A stretch of DNA of 64,000 bases from Gemmatimonadota bacterium. Lineage in GTDB: Bacteria > Gemmatimonadota > Gemmatimonadetes > Gemmatimonadales > Gemmatimonadaceae. The stretch spans positions 613,323-677,322 of the forward strand of contig JAQBPX010000038.1 of NCBI GenBank assembly GCA_028287305.1, in the 5' to 3' direction. The notes beneath the pieces are model-generated. The model saw nothing but the letters and a program-made list of their open reading frames with translations, had not been told where the DNA came from and did no database searches. The position numbers were made by a program, and so were the translations under genes. Of the stretch, positions 51,926 through 60,371 are shown one piece after another (the first letter of the stretch is position 1; each line of letters starts with the position of its first letter).

Positions 51926-54502
51926 CTACGGGTAATCGCTGGCCAGTGCGCCGTCGTACAGCGATCTCGCGTTTCCCGCCGCGCGAACCGCCGCCTGCAC
52001 GTCGGGACGGGTCAGTTCGAGCGCGCGGAGCTTTCCGCCGACTTCCGCCACAGCACAAATTCGGCGGAACACGCCTTCTTGACGGCTGGCGTAGGTCGCA
52101 AGCCCTGCCAGCTTCGGCAGCGCGTCCGCGAGATGCACTCCATGCGGATCGACGATGTCCACGAGAATCCGACCGTCGCCAGCATCGGCGAAGAAGAGAA
52201 AGTCGGGACGCACCATCCGGACCTCACCGACGTCCTCGTAGGCCACAGCAAGTGAGTCCTGCGTCGGACGGTCCGGATTGCGATACCAGCACACAAGGCC
52301 GTTGCGTTGCAGCTCGACCTTGAGCACCTCGCCCTCCCACGCGTTCAGTTCCGCCGGATAATTGCCCTTGTCATCGCAGAGCATATGCAGCCGGTATGTG
52401 GGCAGCGTGGTCTCCCGACCGTCCTGCTCTCGCACGGAGGTCCGTTCCCACACCGACATGGGCAACACCAGCTCGATGTCCTGCGGTTCGCGACTCAGGG
52501 CGCTGATCTGTCGATATTCATCGCGGCGGTCATCCGACAGCGCCGCGATCTCACCTCGGTACTTCGCCAGCCACTCATTCGACAGCTTCATGGCCTCGGC
52601 GTCGAACTGCACGCCGAGATTATCCAGCAGTCCGAGCGCGCCGATGTCCTCGCGCGCCTCGATCAGCGCGCCCTCCAAGTCCGCATCGGCCTCCAGCTTC
52701 TGCTTGGCGCGGTGTTCGGTGTACGACCGCGCGATGTCGGGGCTGATCACGCGCGCCGCCGTGCGATAGGCATCAGCGATCACAGCGTCGTCAGCATTCG
52801 ACTGGAATGCCGAAGATTGGGTGTCGCCCTCCTTGATTCTCGCCACGATGGTGCGTCCCTCGACCGTCCTCACCGCAGTGCGCTTGTCTGTAAACTCGTA
52901 GCTGCGTGAACTGATGAAGGCGTCCAGCATCGCGTGCATCGCGGCATGCGCTTTCTTTCCCGCCTCGAGGAGGATCTCATCCGCCGCCAACTCGTGAGCG
53001 AGTGCGGTCAGTCTGATTGCAGGACGGGCCCCCTTTTGCGGCCGTGTCTGAGACGGTAGAGAGGTGAAGGTGTCCCACACGGAACTGGGAACGTCGGGGT
53101 TCGGCTTCATCTCTAACGGGTTAACTAGAACGCGCCCGGACGGCGGGGAATCCTCGCCGCCGTGCATGAGCGCGTCGACGACAGTGCGCACAGCCTTCTC
53201 GTCGAAGTAGGGCAGAAGGCAGTCCACCGAGTTTAGTCGGTCATTCCCAGGGATACGTCGTGCCAGCGGCGTGCGGACCATGCGGCCGAGCAACTGCGTA
53301 ATGTGCGTGAAGTCGACCGCGCGCCGGAATGACACCATCACTTCGGCCCGAGGACAATCCCAGCCCGTGCTGATGGCGTCCTTGGCGAGCAGCACACGGA
53401 TCCACGATTCGTCCTGGACGCGTTCCGGCGTCACGTGTGGCACCACGAATGCGCCGAACGTTTGCTTGGCGTGATCGCCGAAGACGTGCGCGACACAGTC
53501 GCGATTCAGCTCCGGCCAGGTCTCGAACACGGATTGCAGCCAACGCCCTACGTCGCTTTCGGACGGCGTGTTGGGCACCTGCAGCACCATCAACGGGACG
53601 ACCCCATCGCTCTCCTGATCGCTGGCATAACGGGCCCATTCCTCGCTCGATTCCTTCAACTTCTCCGTGGCGCGCCGCACCAGCACCGTGTCAAAACGGC
53701 CATCTTCGTCTGGCACGTCGAGCACGATGGTGTCCTTCAGCAAGCCAGATTCCTGCACTCGCGTGGCGTCCACTTCCACACTCGCCAAGGTGCTCCGGCC
53801 CTTGGCACCTTCCATCGCACGATTGAAGCGCTCGACGGTCGCAGAGATGCCGATTACCACAGGAATCCCGGGCACTCCCTTCTCGCCGTTGATCAACCGC
53901 TTGACCAGGGTGCTCTTCTCGCTCTGTGCGGCCCGGGTCGTGGTGCCCATGCCGCGATGTGCCTCGTCCAGTACCAGATAGAGAGTGAGTCCCCGGTCGT
54001 CGATGGTGTTGCGGATCGTGTCCCAGATGGTGTGTGATCGGGTGTCCGCACGCAACTCCGGGAATGAGTTAGGATCGCCGTCGTCGTCAAACCCGCGCAC
54101 CAGCAGTGACTTCCTGCCCAGCTTTTGAGTGTTGAGGAAGTAGATCTTGCCCGGCTCGAATCGCCGGCGATTAAAGCTATTGTCGACGACGACCAGGTCT
54201 GTGCTCCGCAGGCGATCCGCTGACGCCATCAAGCGGAAGCGTGTCTGCTCGTTGAGGGAGGGATCATCGCTAAACCAGATGACCACAGCCCCCGGATCAC
54301 GATCAAATTCGTAGGCGTCATCACCATGGAACAGCGCTTCGAACACTGCCGCCGCCATGACCGTCTTGCCGGCGCCAGTGGGCGCCGTCAGCGAGAACGC
54401 GTGGCGCTCTCCCTCCTCCCTCCACCGCTTCCGTGCCTTGCGGACATTGGCGAGGACCTCGCGCACTGCGTCGTCTTGGTAATCCTTGAGCGTAACCTTC
54501 AT
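51926..54502 (-). CDS. res: Type III restriction enzyme, Res subunit
   Basis: The 858-aa protein has an SF2 helicase core: SLTAPTGAGKTVMAAAVFEA (Walker A, 39-47), IWFSDDPSLNEQ, LVLDEAHRGM (DEAH), IGISATVERFNRAM, STGWDCPRAEVMVSFRRAVD and QLLGRMVRTPLARRI. The C-terminal section includes RPDFLFFADAGDGRILVDIV followed by DPHG, a PD-(D/E)XK-like position where the usual Glu-x-Lys is not evident, so the nuclease site may be divergent. The start overlaps the mod stop by ATGA, as expected for a Mod-Res pair. It translocates along DNA and cuts when recognition sites are unmethylated. Confidence 0.9.
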   Translation of the reverse strand: MKVTLKDYQDDAVREVLANVRKARKRWREEGERHAFSLTAPTGAGKTVMAAAVFEALFHGDDAYEFDRDPGAVVIWFSDDPSLNEQTRFRLMASADRLRSTDLVVVDNSFNRRRFEPGKIYFLNTQKLGRKSLLVRGFDDDGDPNSFPELRADTRSHTIWDTIRNTIDDRGLTLYLVLDEAHRGMGTTTRAAQSEKSTLVKRLINGEKGVPGIPVVIGISATVERFNRAMEGAKGRSTLASVEVDATRVQESGLLKDTIVLDVPDEDGRFDTVLVRRATEKLKESSEEWARYASDQESDGVVPLMVLQVPNTPSESDVGRWLQSVFETWPELNRDCVAHVFGDHAKQTFGAFVVPHVTPERVQDESWIRVLLAKDAISTGWDCPRAEVMVSFRRAVDFTHITQLLGRMVRTPLARRIPGNDRLNSVDCLLPYFDEKAVRTVVDALMHGGEDSPPSGRVLVNPLEMKPNPDVPSSVWDTFTSLPSQTRPQKGARPAIRLTALAHELAADEILLEAGKKAHAAMHAMLDAFISSRSYEFTDKRTAVRTVEGRTIVARIKEGDTQSSAFQSNADDAVIADAYRTAARVISPDIARSYTEHRAKQKLEADADLEGALIEAREDIGALGLLDNLGVQFDAEAMKLSNEWLAKYRGEIAALSDDRRDEYRQISALSREPQDIELVLPMSVWERTSVREQDGRETTLPTYRLHMLCDDKGNYPAELNAWEGEVLKVELQRNGLVCWYRNPDRPTQDSLAVAYEDVGEVRMVRPDFLFFADAGDGRILVDIVDPHGVHLADALPKLAGLATYASRQEGVFRRICAVAEVGGKLRALELTRPDVQAAVRAAGNARSLYDGALASDYP

Positions 54503-56643
54503 CCCTCGATTCCGTTCGCAAAAGCAAAATTGGTGAGGTACGACTCGTATAGGCGGACCGGCTCGACGACTTCGGGCAGCCGCCGTGCTATGGCTTGAAA
54601 GCGGCGGTCATCATCGGTGACGACGTAGGCGATGGTCAGGTCCCGCGCCCTACGTAGCCCCCTCAGGAAGGGCGTGGCTTGATCGGGCTCCGTCAGCAGG
54701 CCGTACGCCTCGACCACCGCCCAACCGGACTTCGGGATCTTGTCGATCCGCTCGCCGCGACTCCCAGCGCGCAGCCAGAGCAGGGGGGCAATGCGGGCGA
54801 AGGCGACGCTATGGCTGACGGCGACCGGAGTCTCGTAGGTCAGCGTAAAGAACTCCGCGTTCTCCAAGAAACCGTCCGTCATCGGGAATTCGTCGGTGAA
54901 CTTGTAGTCACCCTTGATCCGCGAACCGTCAGAGGTCTGCCCGGTGATGGCGGCGGCGATCCGTGGCTTTGTGATGTAGTCACATATGCCCCACCGCTCC
55001 CATTCTGGATCACCCGGCCGATGCCCATCCTTGCGGCGCTCCGCTTGCTCATCCGCGGCGACCTCGTTGTTGGTGACGGAAATGCACTGCCGACGTCCGC
55101 CATCCTGTTTGTTCAGTCGCATGACGCTATGCGCAGTAGTGCCAGAGCCCGCGAAAAAATCGACGACGACCGCGTTCGGTTTATCATCGATAAAAAAGCG
55201 AAGCGTGTCCTCGACCGCGTACACCGATTTCGGGAATGGGAAGCGCCGATCCGGCAGGAGCTTCGCTAGAACTGCTGATCCTCCGGTCTCCGCATTGTGA
55301 GACGGACGGTTCCATACGCGCTTCGGAATGACTCCCTTCTTCTCACGGTGTACCGCCTTCACGGCGCCGTCGGGATCACGGCCAACAATGTCAATATCGC
55401 CCCTCCGAAGAGCTGACACGGTGCCACCCGGCAGATAGTGCAACGATACGCGCTGCAGTTCTGGACTGTAGTTTCTTGCACGAATGAAACCGTCGCTCAA
55501 ATAGCGCCGAGCGGTCTCGGGTGTTATTCCCCAGAGGCCCTCGCCACCCTTCGGACGTAGCGGCCAAACGGCGAGTGTTCCCGATGGCGCTGCGACCGTC
55601 AGGCGGTCGACGTCATCCTGCAGTGGATCGCCGACCGATGCGATGTAACCCGTCTTGATGTCGATGAAGACCGGGAAGAATTGATTGGGCCTCGCTCCCC
55701 GCTTCGCACTCGGCTCTCTTCGGCGTAGGCCAAGCCACTCCACTGCCTTGCCAATCTGTGCGATAGCCGACCGCGATTCATCGAGCATGTTCTGCTCGCC
55801 GAGATGGACGGTTGCCGTTCCGAGACGCGCGAAGAAAATGAACTCCTCGACCCGTGAGAACTGTCCAATCCTCGCCACCCCCTTGGCGCTGATCACGCTC
55901 GTGACCATCTCAACCTGCGCATCAGGAAATACCTGCTCGATGAGCAACCCGAGGCGCAGGTACTCCTTCTCGTCGACAGTTACGATCAGGACGGAATCCG
56001 CTGGGTTCAGCAGCTCCCTCGCGAGCAGCAGCCGTCGCTCCATGAACGCCAACCACTTGCTATGCCGATAAAGGTCATCAGCCTCGACGTAATCATTGTT
56101 GTACTTCCAGTCTTTCGCCCCAGTGTTGTAAGGCGGGTCGATGTAAATCGCGTCAATCTTACCACGGTGGGTCCACGAGAGCGCCTTCAATGCATGGTAG
56201 TTCTCGGCATTGATGACTGAGTGGAACGGCCGATCCGTGCCGCCGCGCTCGACCTTGCCGGTGCTGAGTAGTCCGGGGTAGATGGTGTCGTTGAACTCGG
56301 CTACGACGACTATGCCGTCGATGGCGGCGCGAGCAACCTCCGGCTGATTTGCATCGAGCAGCCGCAGATCCGCGATTCGCCGGTCCTCCTCCTTATGAAT
56401 CGCGATCACCTGCCACAGGCGCTGGTCACCTTTCTTCGTAGTGCCGCGCTGCGGTAGCACGCGGACCTTGTCTCCTCGGCGAACGGGTCTCTCGGGCAAC
56501 TCGACGGCTTCGGGCCGGTGTCGCTCAAAGTTCAGTCCGAAGGGTACCCGCGCGGAGAGCGCGCGAAACTCACGCTCCAGGTCCTCACCGAGCTGCGGGT
56601 TCTTCGCCTTGGTTTCGGCGATCAAATCAGTCAGTCGAGACAC
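54499..56643 (-). CDS. mod: Type III restriction-modification DNA methyltransferase (N6-adenine type)
   Basis: The 714-aa protein has motif IV DPPY at residues 169-172 (IDAIYIDPPYNTG), and motif I FFAGSGTTAHSVMRLN lies C-terminal to it. The order DPPY before FxGxG identifies a beta-class N6-adenine methyltransferase, as in Mod subunits. Variable sequence between the motifs would form the target-recognition domain. About 165 N-terminal residues carry MSRLTDLIAETKAKNPQLGE and a dimerisation-like region. It forms a unit with res (4-bp overlap) and methylates the recognition site to protect host DNA. No phase-variable simple repeat was seen. Confidence 0.92.
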   Translation of the reverse strand: MSRLTDLIAETKAKNPQLGEDLEREFRALSARVPFGLNFERHRPEAVELPERPVRRGDKVRVLPQRGTTKKGDQRLWQVIAIHKEEDRRIADLRLLDANQPEVARAAIDGIVVVAEFNDTIYPGLLSTGKVERGGTDRPFHSVINAENYHALKALSWTHRGKIDAIYIDPPYNTGAKDWKYNNDYVEADDLYRHSKWLAFMERRLLLARELLNPADSVLIVTVDEKEYLRLGLLIEQVFPDAQVEMVTSVISAKGVARIGQFSRVEEFIFFARLGTATVHLGEQNMLDESRSAIAQIGKAVEWLGLRRREPSAKRGARPNQFFPVFIDIKTGYIASVGDPLQDDVDRLTVAAPSGTLAVWPLRPKGGEGLWGITPETARRYLSDGFIRARNYSPELQRVSLHYLPGGTVSALRRGDIDIVGRDPDGAVKAVHREKKGVIPKRVWNRPSHNAETGGSAVLAKLLPDRRFPFPKSVYAVEDTLRFFIDDKPNAVVVDFFAGSGTTAHSVMRLNKQDGGRRQCISVTNNEVAADEQAERRKDGHRPGDPEWERWGICDYITKPRIAAAITGQTSDGSRIKGDYKFTDEFPMTDGFLENAEFFTLTYETPVAVSHSVAFARIAPLLWLRAGSRGERIDKIPKSGWAVVEAYGLLTEPDQATPFLRGLRRARDLTIAYVVTDDDRRFQAIARRLPEVVEPVRLYESYLTNFAFANGIEG

Positions 56644-56812
56644 GTCGGATTCGAGCTAGTAATCAAGAGAGTCCACTGCCCGCCGCATCGCGGCGAGGCT
56701 GCTGCCTGAATCTAGGGTGCAACACGCTACCACTTGTCAGTACGAAGACAGGTTGCGTCGCGGTGCGGTCGCCATGCTGCGCAGCCGGGGTCGTCGTGAA
56801 TCCTGGCGGTCG

Positions 56813-56904
56813 ATCTAACGCCCAAGTTCAGCTGCGGGCGCTTTCATAAAACGCGAGCGCAGCGAGCTTCCTCAACCGTCCGTCTGCTCCAACGCTCGTT
56901 AGGC
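56813..56904. other. attC-like recombination site
   Basis: A 92-bp imperfect palindrome runs from ATCTAAC (RYYYAAC) at 56813-56819 to GTTAGGC (GTTRRRY) at 56898-56904. TTCAGCTGCGGGCG on the left pairs partly with CGTCCGTCTGCTCCAACG on the right. The interior ACGCGAGCGCAGCGAGC recurs in the sites at 59212 and 59892. The structure fits integron attC sites; no integrase is in the window. Confidence 0.6.
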
Positions 56905-56918
56905 AACGGCTCTGGGCG

Positions 56919-57527
56919 TCAGGTACGTCGCGCGGAAGCCAGCGCCGTTTGAGATGTGGCTGCACCCGCAGAAATCGCCGCGAGCAGTTGCGACCGATCA
57001 CCACTTCTCCAAGCACTAATCAATTGGCGACCCTTCGGACTGATATTGATCGCGTAGGTTACGAGCTGCCAATTATTATTGGCCTTAAGAGTCGCGGACG
57101 CCAAGCCGCCAGCTATAAGCCTGTCGAAGTGCAGCAATCCATCGCCGGATACCACCAAGAAATCTTCGGATAGGTTCTCAAGAAAGAGGAGTCGATCGAC
57201 AGCTTCATGGTCGAACGCACGAGTGATAGCCGTAAGCATCGCCTTGTAGACGTAGATCGACTCCTGCCGAATAACGTGTCGATGGTATAGCGCATGGCAC
57301 GTGGGACAGAGCGCGATGAGATTGGAAGGATCATCGGTTCCGTCAGCAGATACTTCCCACATGTGATGCATGTCAAGCATTAAGATCCCTCGACACGTCG
57401 GCACGGCGCAGCGGTATCCCGCCTCGGTTAGAACTATAATACGCGTCTGCATTGGCAGCCTTGTCCTCTCGCGAGGCTTGGCCGCACCCGCAGCCCTCTT
57501 GCCGATAACCTTCTTAGCGGCACTCAT
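56919..57527 (-). CDS. HNH endonuclease
   Basis: The 202-aa protein has the HNH core near residues 35-85: LTEAGYRCAVPTCRGILMLD, MHHMWEVSADGTDDPSNLIA and LCPTCHALYHR. This gives the metal-binding Cys pairs (CAVPTC and CPTC), the catalytic His of MHH and the Asn of SNL. The N-terminus is basic (KKVIGKRAAGAAKPRERTR), and the C-terminal 90 residues are helical and unassigned. It follows four small winged-helix-like genes with gaps of 20 bp or overlaps, so it is probably their effector. It ends 14 bp from the attC-like site. Confidence 0.88.
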   Translation of the reverse strand: MSAAKKVIGKRAAGAAKPRERTRLPMQTRIIVLTEAGYRCAVPTCRGILMLDMHHMWEVSADGTDDPSNLIALCPTCHALYHRHVIRQESIYVYKAMLTAITRAFDHEAVDRLLFLENLSEDFLVVSGDGLLHFDRLIAGGLASATLKANNNWQLVTYAINISPKGRQLISAWRSGDRSQLLAAISAGAATSQTALASARRT

Positions 57528-57546
57528 AGGTCAGTTCTCCGCTCCA

Positions 57547-57945
57547 CTACTTCGTGATTCCCAGGATCGCCTTTATGGTTGTCTTTGGCAATCGTCGAAA
57601 GAGATTGCTCCATTCGAACACGATAGTCCCATCATCCTCAACGACCTGCCGCAGTAAGTCGGCATCCCTGAGCGGTTTGAGGTGATGATCTAGCGCCTGA
57701 TTGCTCTTGAACTCCAATTGCGCGCGCAAGTGGGAGCGGGTGCGCGGCACTTCGCATTCCTTCATGAGGTTCCTCGCGTGCGTTGTCGTCAGGTGCTCCT
57801 CCACGTATTTCTTGACGACGGATGCATTCGCGATGCTTTGAATCGTCTCAACCGCATTGAGGCGTTCTTTAATTGCGACCAACTCATCCAGCAGGCCTTG
57901 AGATGAGACCTCTACGCTTGCCTTCTTCTCTCGCTTGTCGCTCAT
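57547..57945 (-). CDS. Small winged-helix-like protein, gene 4 of the HNH operon
   Basis: The 132-aa protein has a helical N-terminus (LLDELVAIKERLNAVETIQS), a middle segment VVKKYVEEHLTTTHARNLMK and then RSHLRAQLEFKSNQALDHHL, KPLRDADLLRQ with a wing-like VVEDDGTIVFEW, compatible with a winged helix. It is more divergent than its three upstream neighbours. Its start overlaps the previous stop by four bases (ATGA), and the HNH gene follows after 20 bp. Function unknown; DNA binding or regulation of the endonuclease is inferred. Confidence 0.65.
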   Translation of the reverse strand: MSDKREKKASVEVSSQGLLDELVAIKERLNAVETIQSIANASVVKKYVEEHLTTTHARNLMKECEVPRTRSHLRAQLEFKSNQALDHHLKPLRDADLLRQVVEDDGTIVFEWSNLFRRLPKTTIKAILGITK

Positions 57946-58283
57946 CGGGTACTCTGATTGGGGCCGTGATGGTCGGGTAAGAGGCCGAAGTCATTCAAAT
58001 CGAACAGACGTACACGCCTCTTATCACTGTTAACTGCCATTAGTCCCATCGAAATGCAGCGAGATGTCAACGCCACAACAGCGTTGGGGCTGAGCTTACA
58101 TTTTGTGCGAACTTGCTCGACCGAAGCCGACCCGTCGAACAATTGATAGGCTAGTCGAGACTTACCGTCCGGCAAGGCGTTTTCGAGCTGCGTCTTCACT
58201 GGGCTGTGCGCCGCCGCACGTATCCAATTCCGAATCTCTTCGAGAACACTCAGAAGCGGGTCCTCACTTGTCGTTGGCGGCAT
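57942..58283 (-). CDS. Small winged-helix-like protein, gene 3 of the HNH operon
   Basis: The product is 113 aa from ATG 58283; the longer frame is rejected. The pattern LLSVLEEIRNWIRAAAHSPV, SRLAYQLFDGSASVEQVRTK, CKLSPNAVVALTSRCISMGL and RRVRLFDLNDFGLLPD parallels genes 1 and 2 (EIR-LL, LMDGxRTQ, a helix-turn-helix, then a wing), so it is a diverged paralog. It overlaps genes 2 and 4 at both ends. Possible MarR- or ArsR-like DNA-binding unit. Confidence 0.7.
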   Translation of the reverse strand: MPPTTSEDPLLSVLEEIRNWIRAAAHSPVKTQLENALPDGKSRLAYQLFDGSASVEQVRTKCKLSPNAVVALTSRCISMGLMAVNSDKRRVRLFDLNDFGLLPDHHGPNQSTR

Positions 58284-58605
58284 CGAAGAAATTGGAAGGT
58301 ATCGAGATTGCGAGCTTCGGCTGCTTCTTCTCGCCGATGAGAAGACCGGCACCATCCAGCTTACTGACCATTGTGCTCAGGTCACCCTTATGTAGTCCGG
58401 TTGCATCAAAGACATCCTTTTGCGTGCGCGTGCCGTTCATTAACAAAACGGCCTGCTGCTTTTTGATACTTGAGCCAACGATTCTCCTCAACTCATCCCG
58501 CAGCTTGACATCACGCGCGGCGATTGCCGGCTCTGCGAGGAGTTCGAGCAGCTTGCGAATTTCGCCAACCTGCTGAAGCAGTTGGGCTGCCTGATCACTG
58601 TTCAT
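58264..58605 (-). CDS. Small winged-helix-like protein, gene 2 of the HNH operon
   Basis: The product is 113 aa from ATG 58605. It is clearly homologous to gene 1: VGEIRKLLELLAEPAIAARD, VLLMNGTRTQKDVFDATGLH, KGDLSTMVSKLDGAGLLIGE and LAISIPSNFFDAANDK align block by block. The helix-turn-helix is about residues 60-90. The pairing of near-duplicate genes suggests hetero-oligomers rather than redundancy (inference). It overlaps gene 1 by 11 bp and gene 3 by 20 bp. Confidence 0.78.
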   Translation of the reverse strand: MNSDQAAQLLQQVGEIRKLLELLAEPAIAARDVKLRDELRRIVGSSIKKQQAVLLMNGTRTQKDVFDATGLHKGDLSTMVSKLDGAGLLIGEKKQPKLAISIPSNFFDAANDK

Positions 58606-58927
58606 CCCGGTAGTCCTTGTCAAAGAACTGAGAAGGCACAGAAATCAGCAGCTTTGGCGCGCCCTCTCTGATGGATACTAATGTGGCCGTCGACAGCGCC
58701 TTGACGAGTTTGCTCACATCTCCCCTGTCGTAGCCTGATTCCTTGGCAATTTCTGTCTGGGTACGACTTCCGTCCATCAGCTGTATCGCCCTGGAACGCT
58801 TCTCACTGCCGCCCATGATGCCGCGGAGTGTCGCCCTTAACTTGGCATCTCGTTGTGCGATGGCCGGTTCCGCCATGACTTGTAGCAAATCTCGGATTTC
58901 CGTTAAAAGCTCCTCCTCTCGCGACAT
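58595..58927 (-). CDS. Small winged-helix-like protein, gene 1 of the HNH operon
   Basis: The 110-aa protein runs LLTEIRDLLQVMAEPAIAQR, AIQLMDGSRTQTEIAKESGY, DRGDVSKLVKALSTATLVSI and PKLLISVPSQFFDKDYRDEQ. The TQTEIAKESGYDRGDVSKLV segment fits a MarR/ArsR-type helix-turn-helix. It is the first gene of the five-gene operon that ends with the HNH nuclease. A GACAA-N6-TTGTC palindrome 54 bp upstream (58981-58996) is a likely autoregulatory site. Confidence 0.8.
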   Translation of the reverse strand: MSREEELLTEIRDLLQVMAEPAIAQRDAKLRATLRGIMGGSEKRSRAIQLMDGSRTQTEIAKESGYDRGDVSKLVKALSTATLVSIREGAPKLLISVPSQFFDKDYRDEQ

Positions 58928-58980
58928 GCCCCGTCTCCCTAGTTCAATGTGAGCTACTGCGCCGAGGGAAAGATGTGTCC

Positions 58981-58996
58981 GACAACTGGTATTGTC
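58981..58996. promoter_or_regulatory. Candidate operator of the winged-helix/HNH operon
   Basis: GACAA-CTGGTA-TTGTC is a perfect 5+5 palindrome 54 bp upstream of the first gene of the operon. It would suit a dimeric winged-helix repressor such as the co-encoded proteins. Confidence 0.45.
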
Positions 58997-59211
58997 ACTA
59001 GGAGTGAATAAGGGAAGGGTGCGGCGAGCACCCCACCCTCAACAAAGATGAGATGGGCGCTGCTGCTATGCGTGCGAGGTGCTTGTGGACTGCCCGCTCC
59101 CACGGTTCAGACCAATTGAGCCCGATCGCGGCGACTTACGGTCCCTTGAGACCGGCAGCGGGAGCATCGTGCAACCACGGAAGTGTACGATTGCTTGGGT
59201 TGCCTGACGCC

Positions 59212-59279
59212 AGAGTTCAGTTGCCAGCCGCAAAATAGGAGCGAGTGCGGAGCACGCCCTAAGCAAAGTGGCTTGGCGG
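59212..59279. other. Degenerate attC-like site
   Basis: GCCTGACGCCAGAGTTCAGT, then AATAGGAGCGAGTGCGGAGC, matches the left part and interior of the sites at 56813 and 59892, but no clear GTTRRRY end remains. It abuts the stop codon of the peptidase-like gene at 59280. Confidence 0.4.
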
Positions 59280-59873
59280 CTACAGCGATTCGGTAGGCAA
59301 CGTCCTCTGGTCACTCTGCGTCTTGGCCTCGAGCTGCTCGAGCGCGAATTGACGGAATGCATCCTCTGCGTCGTATGCCGGGGGTAAACGGTAGAACCGG
59401 AAGCGATCACCGTAGTTCGCCGGAACCTCCTCGAGTCGGTGACGCCACAGGTGGGCCGTACCCCACTTTGAAATCACCGCGTCGCCATCAAATACTCCGG
59501 CGTGTCGTGGCGTCTCACCATCGAAGTAGATCACGATGTCTCCGGTCATCTGCTGCCCTGGCTCCATGGCTCGCAGCTGTCCGCGGATCAGGAACTGAAC
59601 GTATTCGGAGTTCGGGTAGATCTTTGGATACAGCGTGCAGATGCCAACAATGTCGGGCGGGGGGCTGACGAGACCGAATGCGTACTGGAAGCACGTGTAC
59701 CTGTAGGTCTCCAGTTTTCCCGGAACTGCTTCTCGAAGCAGCTGAAGCGAATGCGGCTCCCTAGCCTTGAGCTCTTCGATAGCCGGCACTTGCTCGGTGA
59801 TGCGCTCGAAGGCAAGGTCGGCGGTGAGCCGCTCAAGGGCATCGCGGAGTCTCGATCTCGGGAGACCGGTCAT
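59280..59873 (-). CDS. Papain-like cysteine peptidase-like protein (DUF7689 type)
   Basis: The 197-aa protein reads YRYTCFQYAFGLVSPP, supplying a candidate nucleophile Cys. GDIVIYFDGETPRHAGVFDG and DAVISKWGTAHLWRHRLEEV follow, with the His and an SKWG segment seen in NlpC/P60-related DUF7689 proteins. The first 60 residues are helical (LRDALERLTADLAFERITEQ). It probably cleaves or modifies a peptide or amide bond; the target is unknown. The gene is bracketed by attC-like sites at 59212-59279 and 59892-59984, with its ATG 19 bp from the latter, so it looks like an integron gene cassette. Confidence 0.65.
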   Translation of the reverse strand: MTGLPRSRLRDALERLTADLAFERITEQVPAIEELKAREPHSLQLLREAVPGKLETYRYTCFQYAFGLVSPPPDIVGICTLYPKIYPNSEYVQFLIRGQLRAMEPGQQMTGDIVIYFDGETPRHAGVFDGDAVISKWGTAHLWRHRLEEVPANYGDRFRFYRLPPAYDAEDAFRQFALEQLEAKTQSDQRTLPTESL

Positions 59874-59891
59874 GCGAGGATGGGTGTCGTT

Positions 59892-59984
59892 GCCTAACGC
59901 CCCAGCTCAACTGCGGGCGAATTGAATAATCGCGAGCGGAGCGAGCGTCCGCAAATCGCTCGACAGTTGCAGCGTACGCTAGCG
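59892..59984. other. attC-like recombination site
   Basis: The site begins GCCTAAC (59892-59898). CTCAACTGCGGGCG on the left pairs with GTCCGC..GACAGTTGCAGCG on the right. The R' end near 59978 (GCTAGCG) is degenerate. It is homologous to 56813-56904 through TAACGCCC, CTGCGGGCG and CGCGAGCG.AGCGAGC. On the minus strand the GTTAGGC core lies 19 bp before the peptidase-like start. Confidence 0.55.
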
Positions 59985-60266
59985 AGCGGGCCGGTCGCGC
60001 CTCGAGCGGGGTCGCGTCGGCCGGTGCGCCAGGCCGCGGCGCGACCTCGGAGCGGGGTACCTCACGGAGCGCTGGGTCGGGGAACACCGAACGACTTTCC
60101 CGCGATGTCGCTCCCTCCGGTGCGCGCGCGGCGCGGTCGGTCCGCCTACCAGATCCCTGCCAACGCGATCGAAGAGAGGCCAGCGGGCGCGAACCGATGC
60201 CGTACTCCTTCGCGATCCCACTCTCAGTTGGTCGTTCGTGCGGGCGCGCTCATGCCCAATTAGACA
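59985..60266. other. Intergenic GC-rich stretch
   Basis: No gene is supported in either strand; the apparent frames are arginine/proline-rich shadows. It separates the island from the pilus genes and may hold the right boundary of the island, but no tRNA or att repeat was recognised. Confidence 0.4.
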
Positions 60267-60306
60267 GCGGGCGGAAGAAGCTCTTCCGCCCGCCTTCGAG
60301 TCTTTT
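60267..60306 (+). terminator. Rho-independent terminator-like hairpin
   Basis: GCGGGCGGAAGA pairs perfectly with TCTTCCGCCCGC across a 3-nt loop (60267-60293). A T-run, TCTTTTTG, follows at about 60300-60306 on the plus strand. On the minus strand it would lie beyond the pilC stop, without a good U-tract, so its main direction is uncertain. Confidence 0.5.
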
Positions 60307-60336
60307 TGTCTGCTGTTGCAGAGATGCATCAACAGC

Positions 60337-60366
60337 AGGTCCTTCGCTACGCTCAGGATGACGGCC
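60337..60366 (-). repeat. Dispersed 30-bp intergenic repeat, inverted copy
   Basis: GGTCCTTCGCTACGCTCAGG, then ATGAC, is the reverse complement of the repeat found at 26939 and 29811. It lies six bases beyond the pilC stop codon. Confidence 0.7.
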
Positions 60367-60371
60367 CTTCC

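Noticed and set aside
54499..56643. Phase-variable type III methyltransferase
   Set aside because: No homopolymer or short tandem repeat tract was found in the coding sequence or near the start.
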